This document shows, piece after piece, positions 1-8,307 of a stretch of 64,000 nucleotides of DNA (position 1 is the stretch's first letter; every line of letters begins with the position of its first letter). A program made the translations under genes and the position numbers. The stretch is from JAXGPL01 sp040766985 (GTDB taxonomy: Bacteria > Bacillota > Sulfobacillia > JAUYEG01). Under the pieces are notes generated by a model. It was not told where the DNA came from. It searched no databases and saw only the letters and a list, made by a program, of their open reading frames with translations. Location: NCBI GenBank assembly GCA_040766985.1, contig JAXGPL010000010.1, positions 46,742 to 110,741 on the forward strand, written 5' to 3'.

Positions 1-1934
1 CGGGCGCCGTCCTCGACTGCGATCTGACACGGGGCACCTGCGAGAGCCAGCCCCTGGACCCCGATCTGGCGGCCAGAGGGCTCGGTGGGCGCGGGCTCAA
101 CTCGCTCCGGCTGCTTGGTGAACTCGCACCGGGTAAGGACCCCCTCGGGCTGGAGAACATCCTGATGATCGGCGTCGGCCCCCTGACCGGCACGAGGCTG
201 GCCACGTCGGCGCGGTTGACCGTGACCGCCAAGAGCCCACAGACGGGGTTCCTCGGAGACGGCAACGCCGGTGGGCACTTCGCCCCCGAAATGAAGTTCG
301 CGGGCTATGACCAGATTGTGCTCAGGGGGCGCTCACCCGGCCCCGTGTATCTCCTTCTCGCCGGCGGACGCGCAATGCTCCGCCCGGCCCAGCACCTGAT
401 GGGGCTCGACGTATGGCAGACCACCGACGAGATCCGGCGCGAGTTGCGAGACCCCGGCGTCCAGGTGCTTGCGATCGGCCCCGCCGGCGAACGGGGGGTT
501 CGCTTCGCCGGCGTCGTCACGGGCCACTCGCGCGCCGCGGCGCGCACAGGCATGGGTGCGGTGATGGGCGCCAAAAACCTCAAGGCCGTGGCGGTGCGCG
601 CGAACGCGCCCGAATCCCGCCTCGCCGACCCGGCGCGATTCGCCGCCCTGGCCGCGCAAGTCGACCGTGACATTCTGGCCCACGCGGGGTTCGACAGGCG
701 GAAGCGCCTGGGGACGACCACGCTCGTCACCGGGCTACAGCAACTGGGGATTCTGCCGACCAGACATTTCCAATCGGGGGTTTTCGAACACGCCGCCAGG
801 GTCAGTGGCGAAACGCTGGCGGCAACTTACAAGGTCAAGCACAAGGCGTGCTACAACTGCCCCGTCCACTGCTCACGGTTCTACCTCCTGCCCGGCGGGC
901 TGATGGCTGAAGGCCCGGAATACGAGACCCTGTGCGGTTTCACCTCCCGCGTCGGCAACGACGACCTTGAGTTCGCGCTGCGGATGGCCGCGGAGGTCAA
1001 CCGGCAGGGACTGGATTCGATCAGCCTGGCTGAAGTCATCGGCTGGCTCATGGAATGCGCCCAGCACGGGCTGATCCACAGCTCAGACGTCGACGGGCTC
1101 GACCTCAGCTGGGGCAACAAGGACACGATCCGCCGCTTGACCGGCATGATCGCGCGGCGCGAGGGCATCGGCCATGTCCTTGCGGACGGCGCCCTCGCCG
1201 CCGCACGGCAGTTTGGTCAGGGCACGGAGCGGCTGGTAATGCACGTCAAAGGTCTTGACGTGATCTGCGGCGATCCGCGCGGGATCAAGGCGTACGGCCT
1301 GACGTACGCAATCGCGTCGCGGGGCGCCGACCACCTGCGCGCGGAGCCCTTTTTCGAACTGACCGGTGACCGGGAGTTGGCCCGCGCGCGTTTCGGCACC
1401 CCTGACGCGGCCGACCGCCTGGCGTGGCGCGGCAAGGCTGCATTGGTCAACTACAGCGAGGAGATCGCCTTTTTGACCGACGCCTTGACTATGTGCAAGA
1501 ACGTCGGCCTTTGCATGGACATCCTGACCCACGACCGCGCGGCGGAGCTGCTGCGCGCGGCTCTCGGGCGGCCGGTCGACGGGGCGGCTCTAAGCCGGAT
1601 CGCCGGCAACGTTCTTGATGCGGAGCGGCTCTTCAATCTGCGCGAAGGGCTCGATCCAGCGGAGGATACCCTCCCGGAGCGGTTTCTGAAGGAGCCCCTG
1701 CGCGAAGGGCCTTCGGCTGGTCACGTCGTGGAGATCGACAAGATGATCGGCGACTACTACCGTGGTCGTGGCTGGACCGTGGCCGGCCACCCCGAGCGCG
1801 CGGCCGAAGCGGTGTGTGGGCTGCCCGTTGTGGCAAAGACAGGGGCCGCCGACACTAGTGGTGAAGACGCGAGTGACGATAGCAGCGCAGGCCTCCGGCG
1901 GCTTCCAGCCGGAGGCCGCGAGGATATACACTAA
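1..1934 (+). CDS. Aldehyde ferredoxin oxidoreductase (AOR) family protein, 5' partial
   Basis: Tungsten- or molybdenum-pterin enzyme of the AOR family, which oxidises aldehydes or related substrates with ferredoxin as electron acceptor. The reading frame is open from base 3, before the first ATG at 165, and already encodes the family N-terminal domain (RGLGGRGLNS), so the true start lies left of the window. Visible family blocks are GGHFAPEMKFAGYDQIVLRG, the 4Fe-4S ligand motif CYNCPVHC, EGPEYETLCGF, and a late cysteine in CKNVGLC. AOR proteins are usually about 600-700 residues, which fits. The last 45 or so residues are low-complexity and overlap an inverted repeat, so the C-terminus is atypical. 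The substrate cannot be told from sequence. A molybdopterin synthesis cluster lies at 54.6-60.5 kb, consistent with a pterin-dependent enzyme. Confidence 0.9.
   Translation, partial: GAVLDCDLTRGTCESQPLDPDLAARGLGGRGLNSLRLLGELAPGKDPLGLENILMIGVGPLTGTRLATSARLTVTAKSPQTGFLGDGNAGGHFAPEMKFAGYDQIVLRGRSPGPVYLLLAGGRAMLRPAQHLMGLDVWQTTDEIRRELRDPGVQVLAIGPAGERGVRFAGVVTGHSRAAARTGMGAVMGAKNLKAVAVRANAPESRLADPARFAALAAQVDRDILAHAGFDRRKRLGTTTLVTGLQQLGILPTRHFQSGVFEHAARVSGETLAATYKVKHKACYNCPVHCSRFYLLPGGLMAEGPEYETLCGFTSRVGNDDLEFALRMAAEVNRQGLDSISLAEVIGWLMECAQHGLIHSSDVDGLDLSWGNKDTIRRLTGMIARREGIGHVLADGALAAARQFGQGTERLVMHVKGLDVICGDPRGIKAYGLTYAIASRGADHLRAEPFFELTGDRELARARFGTPDAADRLAWRGKAALVNYSEEIAFLTDALTMCKNVGLCMDILTHDRAAELLRAALGRPVDGAALSRIAGNVLDAERLFNLREGLDPAEDTLPERFLKEPLREGPSAGHVVEIDKMIGDYYRGRGWTVAGHPERAAEAVCGLPVVAKTGAADTSGEDASDDSSAGLRRLPAGGREDIH
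1891..1916 (+). terminator. Inverted repeat at the 3' end of the AOR gene
   Basis: A perfect 9-bp stem (gcctccggc / gccggaggc) with an 8-nt loop sits just before the AOR stop codon and 58 nt before cdaA. There is no U-run, so it is at best a weak or Rho-assisted terminator. Confidence 0.3.
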
Positions 1935-1973
1935 AGGTCGGGACATTAGGACCGCCCGGCGGGAGCGAAGTGC

Positions 1974-2789
1974 ATGCTGGCGCAGTTGCGGCTGATGACA
2001 TTTTGGGATATCGTGCGTACGCTGCTGGATATCAGCATCGTCGCGTATGTGTTGTACCGTCTGTTGCTTCTGATCCGCGGCACGCGTGCGGTCCAGCTCA
2101 TAAAGGGCGTCACCGTCCTGCTCATCGCCTGGTGGGCAAGCACCCTGCTCAACCTCAGCGCAGTCAATTTCCTCTTTGACAAGGTCGGCCTGGCGCTCGT
2201 CGTCGCCCTGCCGATCGTCTTCCAGCCCGAGTTGAGGCGGGCTCTCGAACAACTCGGCCGGGGCGGCTTCTTCAAGGGCCCGGCGCCGGTGCTCGCAGTG
2301 GAGGATCTCGACCGGGTCATCCGCGAGGTCGTCCGCGCAGTGGGCGTGCTTTCCAAGAACAAGACGGGGGCGCTGGTCGTCATAGAACGTGAATCCGGCC
2401 TCAAAGAGATCGCCGAGACCGGCACGCCGATCGACGGCAGGGTGTCCGCCGAGTTGTTGATCAACATCTTCATGCCGCATACCCCGCTCGAGGACGGCGC
2501 GGTGTTGGTGCGCGGCGAGCGGATCATCGCGGCGGGCTGTTTTCTGCCCCTCTCCGAGAACCCCGACCTCGACCGCGACCTCGGCACCCGGCACCGGGCG
2601 GCGGTCGGGCTGACCGAGGATTCCGACGCTCTGGTGGTCGTGGTTTCCGAGGAGACCGGCAGTATCTCGCTTGCCAACGCAGGCAAGCTGATCCGGCATC
2701 TCGACCAGGAGGGCCTCCAGGAGATGCTCACTGCGATGACTGAAAAGGCCCCGGCCGGCGTACCGTGGCCCAAGGGTGATCACGCATGA
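1974..2789 (+). CDS. cdaA: Diadenylate cyclase CdaA
   Basis: Membrane-bound diadenylate cyclase that makes cyclic di-AMP from two ATP. The 271-residue protein has N-terminal hydrophobic helices (about residues 10-60) followed by a DisA_N catalytic domain. The two catalytic motifs are present: DGA in LEDGAVLVRGE (near residue 174) and RHR in GTRHRAAVG (near 205). Length and architecture are typical of CdaA (YbbP). The stop overlaps the start of the YbbR gene by 4 nt, and glmM follows, giving the conserved cdaA-cdaR-glmM operon of Bacillota in which GlmM and CdaR modulate CdaA. ATG 1974 is used; an SD-like gggagcg lies just upstream. Confidence 0.95.
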   Translation: MLAQLRLMTFWDIVRTLLDISIVAYVLYRLLLLIRGTRAVQLIKGVTVLLIAWWASTLLNLSAVNFLFDKVGLALVVALPIVFQPELRRALEQLGRGGFFKGPAPVLAVEDLDRVIREVVRAVGVLSKNKTGALVVIERESGLKEIAETGTPIDGRVSAELLINIFMPHTPLEDGAVLVRGERIIAAGCFLPLSENPDLDRDLGTRHRAAVGLTEDSDALVVVVSEETGSISLANAGKLIRHLDQEGLQEMLTAMTEKAPAGVPWPKGDHA

Positions 2790-3985
2790 TGGACCGCTTG
2801 TGGGAAAAGGACTACACCCTCAAGCTGCTCTCGATCTGCCTTGCGGTGCTGCTGTGGTTTCAGGCGGCCGCAACCTCCGGGCCAACCCTGCCGCAGAGCG
2901 TGCGTGACGTCCCTGTGGAGTACCGCAACCTAGGCCAAGGACTTGTCGTCCTGTCCGAGCGGCCGACCGTGACCTTGCAGGTCCGCGGGCGGTCGGATAT
3001 GTTGCAGCATCTGGGCAAGGATGCGTTCACGGCTTACGTGGATCTGCGCGGGGCAGGCCTGGGAGCGGGCAACTTCACGGTTTCCGTGGAGAGCCCGGAC
3101 AGCGTGTCCGTCGCCCAGATCAGCCCGGCCGAAGTCCGGATTGACATCGATGCCTGGGATAACGCCCAGGTGCCCGTTTCGGTCTGGACCCTCGGGTCGC
3201 CGGCCGAGGACCATGCGATGAAATCCCACGCCGCGCGCCCGACCGACCTTTACGTCGAGGGACCCCGGAGCGCGGTGCAGATGGTAAGCCGGGTGGTGGC
3301 CAAGGTCGACATCCAGGGCGCCACGGAGAACATCTCCCGCACGGTCGTGGTGCGGCCCGTCGACGCGGAGGGCGCCGAGGTGCCGGGCGTCACGGTGACT
3401 CCCGCGGCGGTCGACGTCCAGATCGCTATCGTCAAACTGCCGCCGGCGATCGAAGTGCCGGCGCGCGCGAATGTGCAGGGGCGCCCGGCCGCAGGCTACG
3501 TTCAGGAGTCCGTGCGCGTCGTCCCCGAATCCGTCCGGCTCTGGGCGGCGGGCCCGGTCGCCGGCGATATCAGGTACCTCTGGACCCACCCGATCGACAT
3601 CGAGGGCGCTACCGAGACCATTGAACGCGACGTCACGCTGCTGGTCCCGGATGGGGTGGACAAGATCGAGCCCGCGCAGGTCCACGTGACGATCACGATC
3701 ACGGAAATCCAGGAGGAGCGGGAGTTCCGCGATGTGCCGATCGGGCTCGTCGGCCTCGCCCAGAGCCTCAAGGGCAGGGCCGAGCCCTTGACGGCGACGG
3801 TCATCGTCAGGGGACCTCGGAGCCGCGTTGCCGAGTTGGAGCCGACGGACCTCGCGGTTCGCGTGGACGTCACCGGCAAAGCCGTGGGGACCCACGAATT
3901 GGTGGTCGAGGTTGCCCTGCCGGAGGGCCTCTCGGCGAAGACCGTGGCACCTCCGCAGGTCAAGGTGGTGCTGGAGAACCAGTGA
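2786..3985 (+). CDS. cdaR: YbbR-domain regulator of CdaA (CdaR)
   Basis: 399-residue membrane-anchored extracytoplasmic protein. A single N-terminal hydrophobic segment (LLSICLAVLLWFQAA, about residues 14-28) is followed by about four YbbR-like repeats, seen as recurring blocks such as VPVEYRNLGQGLVVL, VPVSVWTLGSPA, IEVPARANVQGRP and VPIGLVGLAQSLKGR, with the repeated theme of V.V.GPRS. In other Bacillota CdaR binds CdaA and tunes c-di-AMP synthesis. The start ATG overlaps the cdaA stop (ATGA), so the two are probably translationally coupled. It ends in an overlap with the glmM GTG start. Confidence 0.93.
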   Translation: MMDRLWEKDYTLKLLSICLAVLLWFQAAATSGPTLPQSVRDVPVEYRNLGQGLVVLSERPTVTLQVRGRSDMLQHLGKDAFTAYVDLRGAGLGAGNFTVSVESPDSVSVAQISPAEVRIDIDAWDNAQVPVSVWTLGSPAEDHAMKSHAARPTDLYVEGPRSAVQMVSRVVAKVDIQGATENISRTVVVRPVDAEGAEVPGVTVTPAAVDVQIAIVKLPPAIEVPARANVQGRPAAGYVQESVRVVPESVRLWAAGPVAGDIRYLWTHPIDIEGATETIERDVTLLVPDGVDKIEPAQVHVTITITEIQEEREFRDVPIGLVGLAQSLKGRAEPLTATVIVRGPRSRVAELEPTDLAVRVDVTGKAVGTHELVVEVALPEGLSAKTVAPPQVKVVLENQ

Positions 3986-5355
3986 GCAGCGACGGCCCCG
4001 GGGGACGCCTGTTTGGCACCGATGGCGTGCGCGGCGTCGCCAACCAGACGCTCGATTCCCGCTTGGCGCTCCGCCTCGGCCGGGCCGGCGGTTTTGTGTT
4101 GGCCGACCGGGCTCCCTCGCCCAAGGTGATCATCGGCCGGGACACGCGTGTTTCCGGGCAGATGCTTTCGGCGGCGCTGGCCAGCGGCCTGATGTCCGTC
4201 GGGCTGGACGTCGTCGACGCAGGCGTGTTTCCGACGCCGGGCATCGCTTTTCTGACCCGTGCCGCTACGTGCGCCGCGGGGGCTGTCGTTTCGGCCTCGC
4301 ACAATCCCTTCCCCGACAACGGGATCAAGTTCTTCGGCCCAGACGGCGCCAAGCTGACCGAGAAGCTTGAGGAAGAAATCGCATCCTACGTCCGGTCGGC
4401 CGAGGATGATCTGCCAAGGCCGACGGGGCGCGGCGTCGGCAGGTACGTTGAGGAGCCTGAACTCGCCGCGACCTACGTCCGGCACGCCTGCGCCACGGTC
4501 ACCGGCCGGTTCGAGGGCGTCCGTGTCGTTCTCGATTGCGCCAACGGCGCCACGGCCGGCCTTGCGCGTGAGGTCTTCGCGCGTCTCGGTGCTTCAGTTG
4601 ACGAGATCGGCGTTGCGCCTGACGGGAGCAACATCAACGAAAAGGTCGGCTCGACCCACCCGCAGGCCCTGGCAACGGCAGTTGTCGCAAAAGGCGCGGA
4701 CATCGGCTTTGCGTTCGACGGGGACGGCGACCGGGTGATTGCTGTCGACGGGGCCGGCGGCGTGGTTGACGGCGACGGCATCCTCGCCATCTGCGGCCGC
4801 GAATTGCTCCGGCGCGGCCAACTGGCGGGCAAGACGATCGTCGCCACTGTGATGAGCAATCTCGGGCTGGACGCGGCAATCGAGCACGCGGGGGGCAAAG
4901 TATTGCGCACCCCGGTCGGCGACAGGCACGTTTACCTTGCGATGCGCGAACACGGTTTCTCGCTCGGCGGCGAGCAGGCAGGGCATATCATCTTCCTCGA
5001 CCACAACACGACCGGTGACGGGCTGATAACCGCGGTCCAACTGCTGGACACGCTGGTCAGAAGGGGAGTAACCTTGGGAGAGGCGGTATCCGGGCTGGTC
5101 TGGTACCCGCAGGAACACCGGAGCGTGCGCTTCGGCGACCCGGCGGGTGCGGCCCGGGCGGCGCGGATGGATTCGGCCCAGGCCGCGCTGCGGCGCGCCG
5201 AGCGTAGGCTTGGTGGACACGGCAGGATTGTGTTGCGGCCGTCCGGCACCGAGCCCCTGGTGCGGATCATGGTCGAAGCTCCGGACGCAGCGGTCGCCCG
5301 CCAGCTCGCAGATGATTTGGAGGAGGTGATCAGGGCAACGGCAACGCCCAAGTAA
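3982..5355 (+). CDS. glmM: Phosphoglucosamine mutase GlmM
   Basis: Converts glucosamine-6-phosphate to glucosamine-1-phosphate for UDP-GlcNAc and peptidoglycan synthesis. The 457-residue protein has the four alpha-D-phosphohexomutase domains: N-terminal GTDGVRG, the phosphoserine loop SASHNPFPDNGIKF (near residue 104), the metal loop DGDGDRV, the sugar-binding GGEQAGHI, and the C-terminal phosphate loop RPSGTEPLVRI. GTG 3982 overlaps the cdaR stop (GTGA), typical of this operon. GlmM also binds CdaA in several species. glmS, which makes its substrate, follows after the ribozyme leader. Confidence 0.97.
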   Translation: MSSDGPGGRLFGTDGVRGVANQTLDSRLALRLGRAGGFVLADRAPSPKVIIGRDTRVSGQMLSAALASGLMSVGLDVVDAGVFPTPGIAFLTRAATCAAGAVVSASHNPFPDNGIKFFGPDGAKLTEKLEEEIASYVRSAEDDLPRPTGRGVGRYVEEPELAATYVRHACATVTGRFEGVRVVLDCANGATAGLAREVFARLGASVDEIGVAPDGSNINEKVGSTHPQALATAVVAKGADIGFAFDGDGDRVIAVDGAGGVVDGDGILAICGRELLRRGQLAGKTIVATVMSNLGLDAAIEHAGGKVLRTPVGDRHVYLAMREHGFSLGGEQAGHIIFLDHNTTGDGLITAVQLLDTLVRRGVTLGEAVSGLVWYPQEHRSVRFGDPAGAARAARMDSAQAALRRAERRLGGHGRIVLRPSGTEPLVRIMVEAPDAAVARQLADDLEEVIRATATPK

Positions 5356-5465
5356 GGCCGTCGCATATACTGAAGACGCACGGTTTGGGCGCGCACGGTA
5401 GCAGTACGATATGGGCCGCAGTGAGCAGAGACGAAGAGCAACCATTTGGGCGGGGCAAGACAATC

Positions 5466-5610
5466 CGGTAAGCGCCAGAACTCCCGGGATGGCTACGGGA
5501 GTTGACGAGGTGGGGGATCTCGGAATATTCGGCGGGTGACCCCCGGTCGGCCACAACCGATAACGGCGCAGCAAATACCGCGGGCGACCGCGGGGACAAT
5601 GGCGCCAGGT
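5466..5610 (+). ncRNA. glmS: glmS ribozyme/riboswitch (self-cleaving, GlcN6P-responsive)
   Basis: Located in the 467-nt leader between glmM and glmS. The conserved core is legible: the cleavage-site strand A|GCGCCAGAACT (predicted cut between 5471 and 5472), then GTTGACGAGG (5501-5510), then TCGGCGG, CCGGTCGG...AACCGATAAC, a P3-like pairing GGCGC / GCGCC (3' strand 5601-5606) and a P4-like hairpin CCGCGGGCGACCGCGG. This matches the order seen in the Bacillus subtilis ribozyme. It would cleave the glmS transcript when glucosamine-6-phosphate is high. Boundaries are approximate. The remaining 5611-5805 leader has no feature I can name; the glmS SD gggagg is at 5807-5812. Confidence 0.9.
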
Positions 5611-5822
5611 GGCACGGGTCGCGATTTGCGCAATGCAGCGCTGCGGCGTCCCGTCACAGCAACCTGCCCTCCCGCACGTCTCTTCATCACGCATCCGGCC
5701 CGAGCGACATCGCATCCGGCGCACTCCGCGCCGCATTACGCGAGAGTCAGTCTAGGAGCCGAACGCCGGGTCCTTAATACAGGCCGGCGGGGCACGCTCT
5801 AGCATGGGAGGCCTGAATACGG

Positions 5823-7694
5823 ATGTGCGGGATTATCGGTTATACGGGACCAAAAGAGGCGACGCCGCTGATTTTGGACGGGCTTGCCCGCCTTGAGTAT
5901 CGCGGTTACGATTCGGCAGGCATCGCCGTCATGGGCAGCAACGGCGTGAGCATCGCCAAGCGCGCAGGGCGCCTCGGACGCCTGGCCGCAAGCGTCGACG
6001 GCCGCATCAGCGGTCGGGTCGGCATCGGCCACACCCGGTGGGCGACACATGGCGCGCCGTCGGATGCAAACGCCCACCCCCACCATGATTGCGGCGGGCA
6101 CGTCGCCATCGTGCACAACGGGATCATCGAGAACTACCTTGAGATAAAGAACGACCTGCTCAGTAAGGGGCACGTGTTCACCTCGGAAACCGACACCGAA
6201 GTCGCCGCCCACCTGATCGAGGACTGCCTTGCCCGGGAACGCGAAGCCGGGAACGGCCGGCGACGCGACGCGCTGGAGGTCCTCGCGAGCGCCGTGCGCC
6301 AGGCTACCGCCGACCTCAGGGGCGCATACGCCCTCGCTGTGGTGTGGGACGGCGCGCCGGAGGGCCTCGTGGCGGTGCGTGAAGACAGCCCGCTGATCCT
6401 TGGCCTCGGCCGGGGCGAGAACTTCCTGGCCTCGGACATCCCCGCGCTGCTGCCGCACACCAAACGCGTGGCGATTCTCGAAAACGGCGACATGGCCCTC
6501 CTCAGGCCCGACCGGATCGAGTTGTTCGACCTGGCAGGGCGGCCGAGGCAGCCAAAGGTGACCGAGCTCGACATGGAACCGCAGACCGCCGAACTCGGCG
6601 GGTACCGCCACTTCATGGAGAAGGAAATCTATGAGCAGCCGGACGCGCTGGCAAGCGCGCTCAGGGGGCGCCTTTCGCCCGGCCCCGGCGGGGCCGTACT
6701 CCCCGAGGTCGGCGCGCTGCTCGGGCCCGGGGCTCCGGTCCGCCATATCCATCTCGTGGCGTGCGGCACGGCGTATCACGCCGGCCTGGTCGGTAAGGCC
6801 CTGATCGAGCGGCTGGCGGGAATCCCGGCGTCGGCGGACATCGCATCGGAGTTCCGTTACCGGGACCCCATCATCGGTCCTGAAGACCTGTTCATCGCGA
6901 TCAGCCAATCCGGCGAAACCACGGACACGCTCGGCGCGCTCCGTGAAGCCCGGCGCAGAGGAGCCAGGACCCTCGCCGTGGTCAACGTCGTGGGATCCTC
7001 CGTCGCCCGCGAGGCCGACACCGTGCTGTACACTCGCGCGGGGCCCGAAATCGCGGTGGCTTCGACGAAGGCCTATACAACCCAAATCGCGGTGCTCACC
7101 CTCGTCGCCGTCGAACTGGCCCGCCTTAGGGGCGCCATTGCCCCGGAAGAACTGGCGGCTGTCCTTGCCGACATCAAGCGGTTGCCTGAGCTGGCCACCG
7201 CGGCCCTGGAAACCTCCCGGCTCATTGAGGACTACGCCGAACTGGTCACGAGGAGCGACGATGCGTTCTTTATCGGCAGGGGCCTCGATTACGCCCTTTG
7301 CCTCGAAGGGCAGCTCAAACTGAAGGAGATCTCGTACCTTCATGCCGAGGCCTATCCCGCAGGCGAACTCAAACACGGCACCCTGGCCCTGATCGAGGAC
7401 GGCGTGCCGGTAATCGCCGTGCTGACGCAGCCCTCGCTGGCCGAGAAGGTGATCAGCAACATCCGCGAGGTCCTAGCCCGCGGGGGCGATGTGACAGTGG
7501 TGGCGAGGGCAGACCTCGCCACATCGGTGGCGCCGCACGCCCACCGCGTCGTGCCCGTACCGGTGACGCGCGACTGGCTCGAACCGGTGATGGCGGCCAT
7601 ACCGCTGCAGTTGCTGGCTTACCATGTTGCACGGCTGCGCGGGCACGACATGGATAAACCCCGCAACCTCGCCAAGAGCGTTACGGTGGAATAA
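5823..7694 (+). CDS. glmS: Glutamine-fructose-6-phosphate aminotransferase GlmS
   Basis: Makes glucosamine-6-phosphate from fructose-6-phosphate and glutamine. The 623-residue protein begins with the catalytic Cys2 of the class II glutaminase domain (MCGIIGYTG, then LEYRGYDSAG and HTRWATHG). Two SIS isomerase domains follow (HLVACGTAYHA, SQSGETTDTL; later HAEAYPAGELKHG), and the C-terminus KPRNLAKSVTVE is the family signature. ATG 5823 has SD gggagg. Expression is predicted to be controlled by the ribozyme in its leader. Confidence 0.97.
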   Translation: MCGIIGYTGPKEATPLILDGLARLEYRGYDSAGIAVMGSNGVSIAKRAGRLGRLAASVDGRISGRVGIGHTRWATHGAPSDANAHPHHDCGGHVAIVHNGIIENYLEIKNDLLSKGHVFTSETDTEVAAHLIEDCLAREREAGNGRRRDALEVLASAVRQATADLRGAYALAVVWDGAPEGLVAVREDSPLILGLGRGENFLASDIPALLPHTKRVAILENGDMALLRPDRIELFDLAGRPRQPKVTELDMEPQTAELGGYRHFMEKEIYEQPDALASALRGRLSPGPGGAVLPEVGALLGPGAPVRHIHLVACGTAYHAGLVGKALIERLAGIPASADIASEFRYRDPIIGPEDLFIAISQSGETTDTLGALREARRRGARTLAVVNVVGSSVAREADTVLYTRAGPEIAVASTKAYTTQIAVLTLVAVELARLRGAIAPEELAAVLADIKRLPELATAALETSRLIEDYAELVTRSDDAFFIGRGLDYALCLEGQLKLKEISYLHAEAYPAGELKHGTLALIEDGVPVIAVLTQPSLAEKVISNIREVLARGGDVTVVARADLATSVAPHAHRVVPVPVTRDWLEPVMAAIPLQLLAYHVARLRGHDMDKPRNLAKSVTVE

Positions 7695-7735
7695 GCTGCT
7701 CCGGCCGGTGGGCAGGCGCCGGCCGCACACCTTGG

Positions 7736-7775
7736 GAGTCCCCCCGCACTGGAACGGGAACGGGCGGGGGGACTC
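7736..7775 (+). terminator. Strong hairpin after glmS
   Basis: A perfect 12-bp stem (gagtccccccgc / gcggggggactc) with a 16-nt loop lies 41 nt after the glmS stop. There is no long T-run (gatcgttccg follows), so terminator function is probable but not certain. Confidence 0.55.
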
Positions 7776-7901
7776 GATCGTTCCGCCTCCCGCGCCAAGC
7801 GCCCCGGCGGCGGCCGGGGATCCTCCGGCAGGGCTCCCGCGCCCGGAAAGGAATAGCTTTCTTGGCCGTTGGCCAGCAACTATGGGAGGGGGTGGTCCCC
7901 G

Positions 7902-8300
7902 GTGGGCGGTGTTGTCGGCGTTGGTTTGGACCTTGTAAAGGTGTCGCGGCTCAGCGCGGCAATTGAACGCCGCGGCACCCGGTTCGTGAACCGCCTGCTG
8001 AGCGAAGCCGAACGGGACGAACTCGCGCGCCGCCGCCTCTTCGGCCCCCGCCTTGCGGAGTACCTCGCGGGCCGGTTCGCGGCCAAGGAAGCCGTGGCCA
8101 AGGCCCTCGGCGCCGGGATCTCAGTTCTCGGCTGGCGGAACATCGAGGTGCTGGCCCCCGGTCAGCGGGCCGCACCCGAGTGCCGCCTCAATGCCGGGGC
8201 CGCGGAATTCGCGCTTGGCCGAGGCGTTTCGAGGGTGTTGGTTTCCATCACGCATGAATCGGGCGCGGCCGCCGCGTGCGCCGTTGCCCTTGGGGAGTGA
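7902..8300 (+). CDS. acpS: Holo-[acyl-carrier-protein] synthase AcpS
   Basis: 4'-phosphopantetheinyl transferase that activates acyl carrier protein with CoA. GTG 7902 is chosen because an SD (ggagggggtgg) lies about 7 nt upstream and the protein then begins GGVVGVGLDLVKVSRL, the family N-terminus with the metal-binding Asp. The second motif GRFAAKEAVAKALG is intact. The 132-residue length is normal. It starts the acpS-nnr-LolA-like-alr operon, the same order as ydcB-ydcC-alr in Bacillus with the NAD(P)HX repair gene added. Confidence 0.93.
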   Translation: MGGVVGVGLDLVKVSRLSAAIERRGTRFVNRLLSEAERDELARRRLFGPRLAEYLAGRFAAKEAVAKALGAGISVLGWRNIEVLAPGQRAAPECRLNAGAAEFALGRGVSRVLVSITHESGAAAACAVALGE

Positions 8301-8307
8301 TCCCGAA

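Noticed and set aside
1590..2783. Long open frame on the minus strand (397 codons) opposite cdaA
   Set aside because: It is a G+C-driven shadow of the AOR and cdaA genes, without family similarity or a ribosome site; cdaA is unambiguous on the plus strand.
5799..7376. 525-codon minus-strand open frame opposite glmS
   Set aside because: Low-complexity composition and complete overlap with glmS mark it as a shadow frame.
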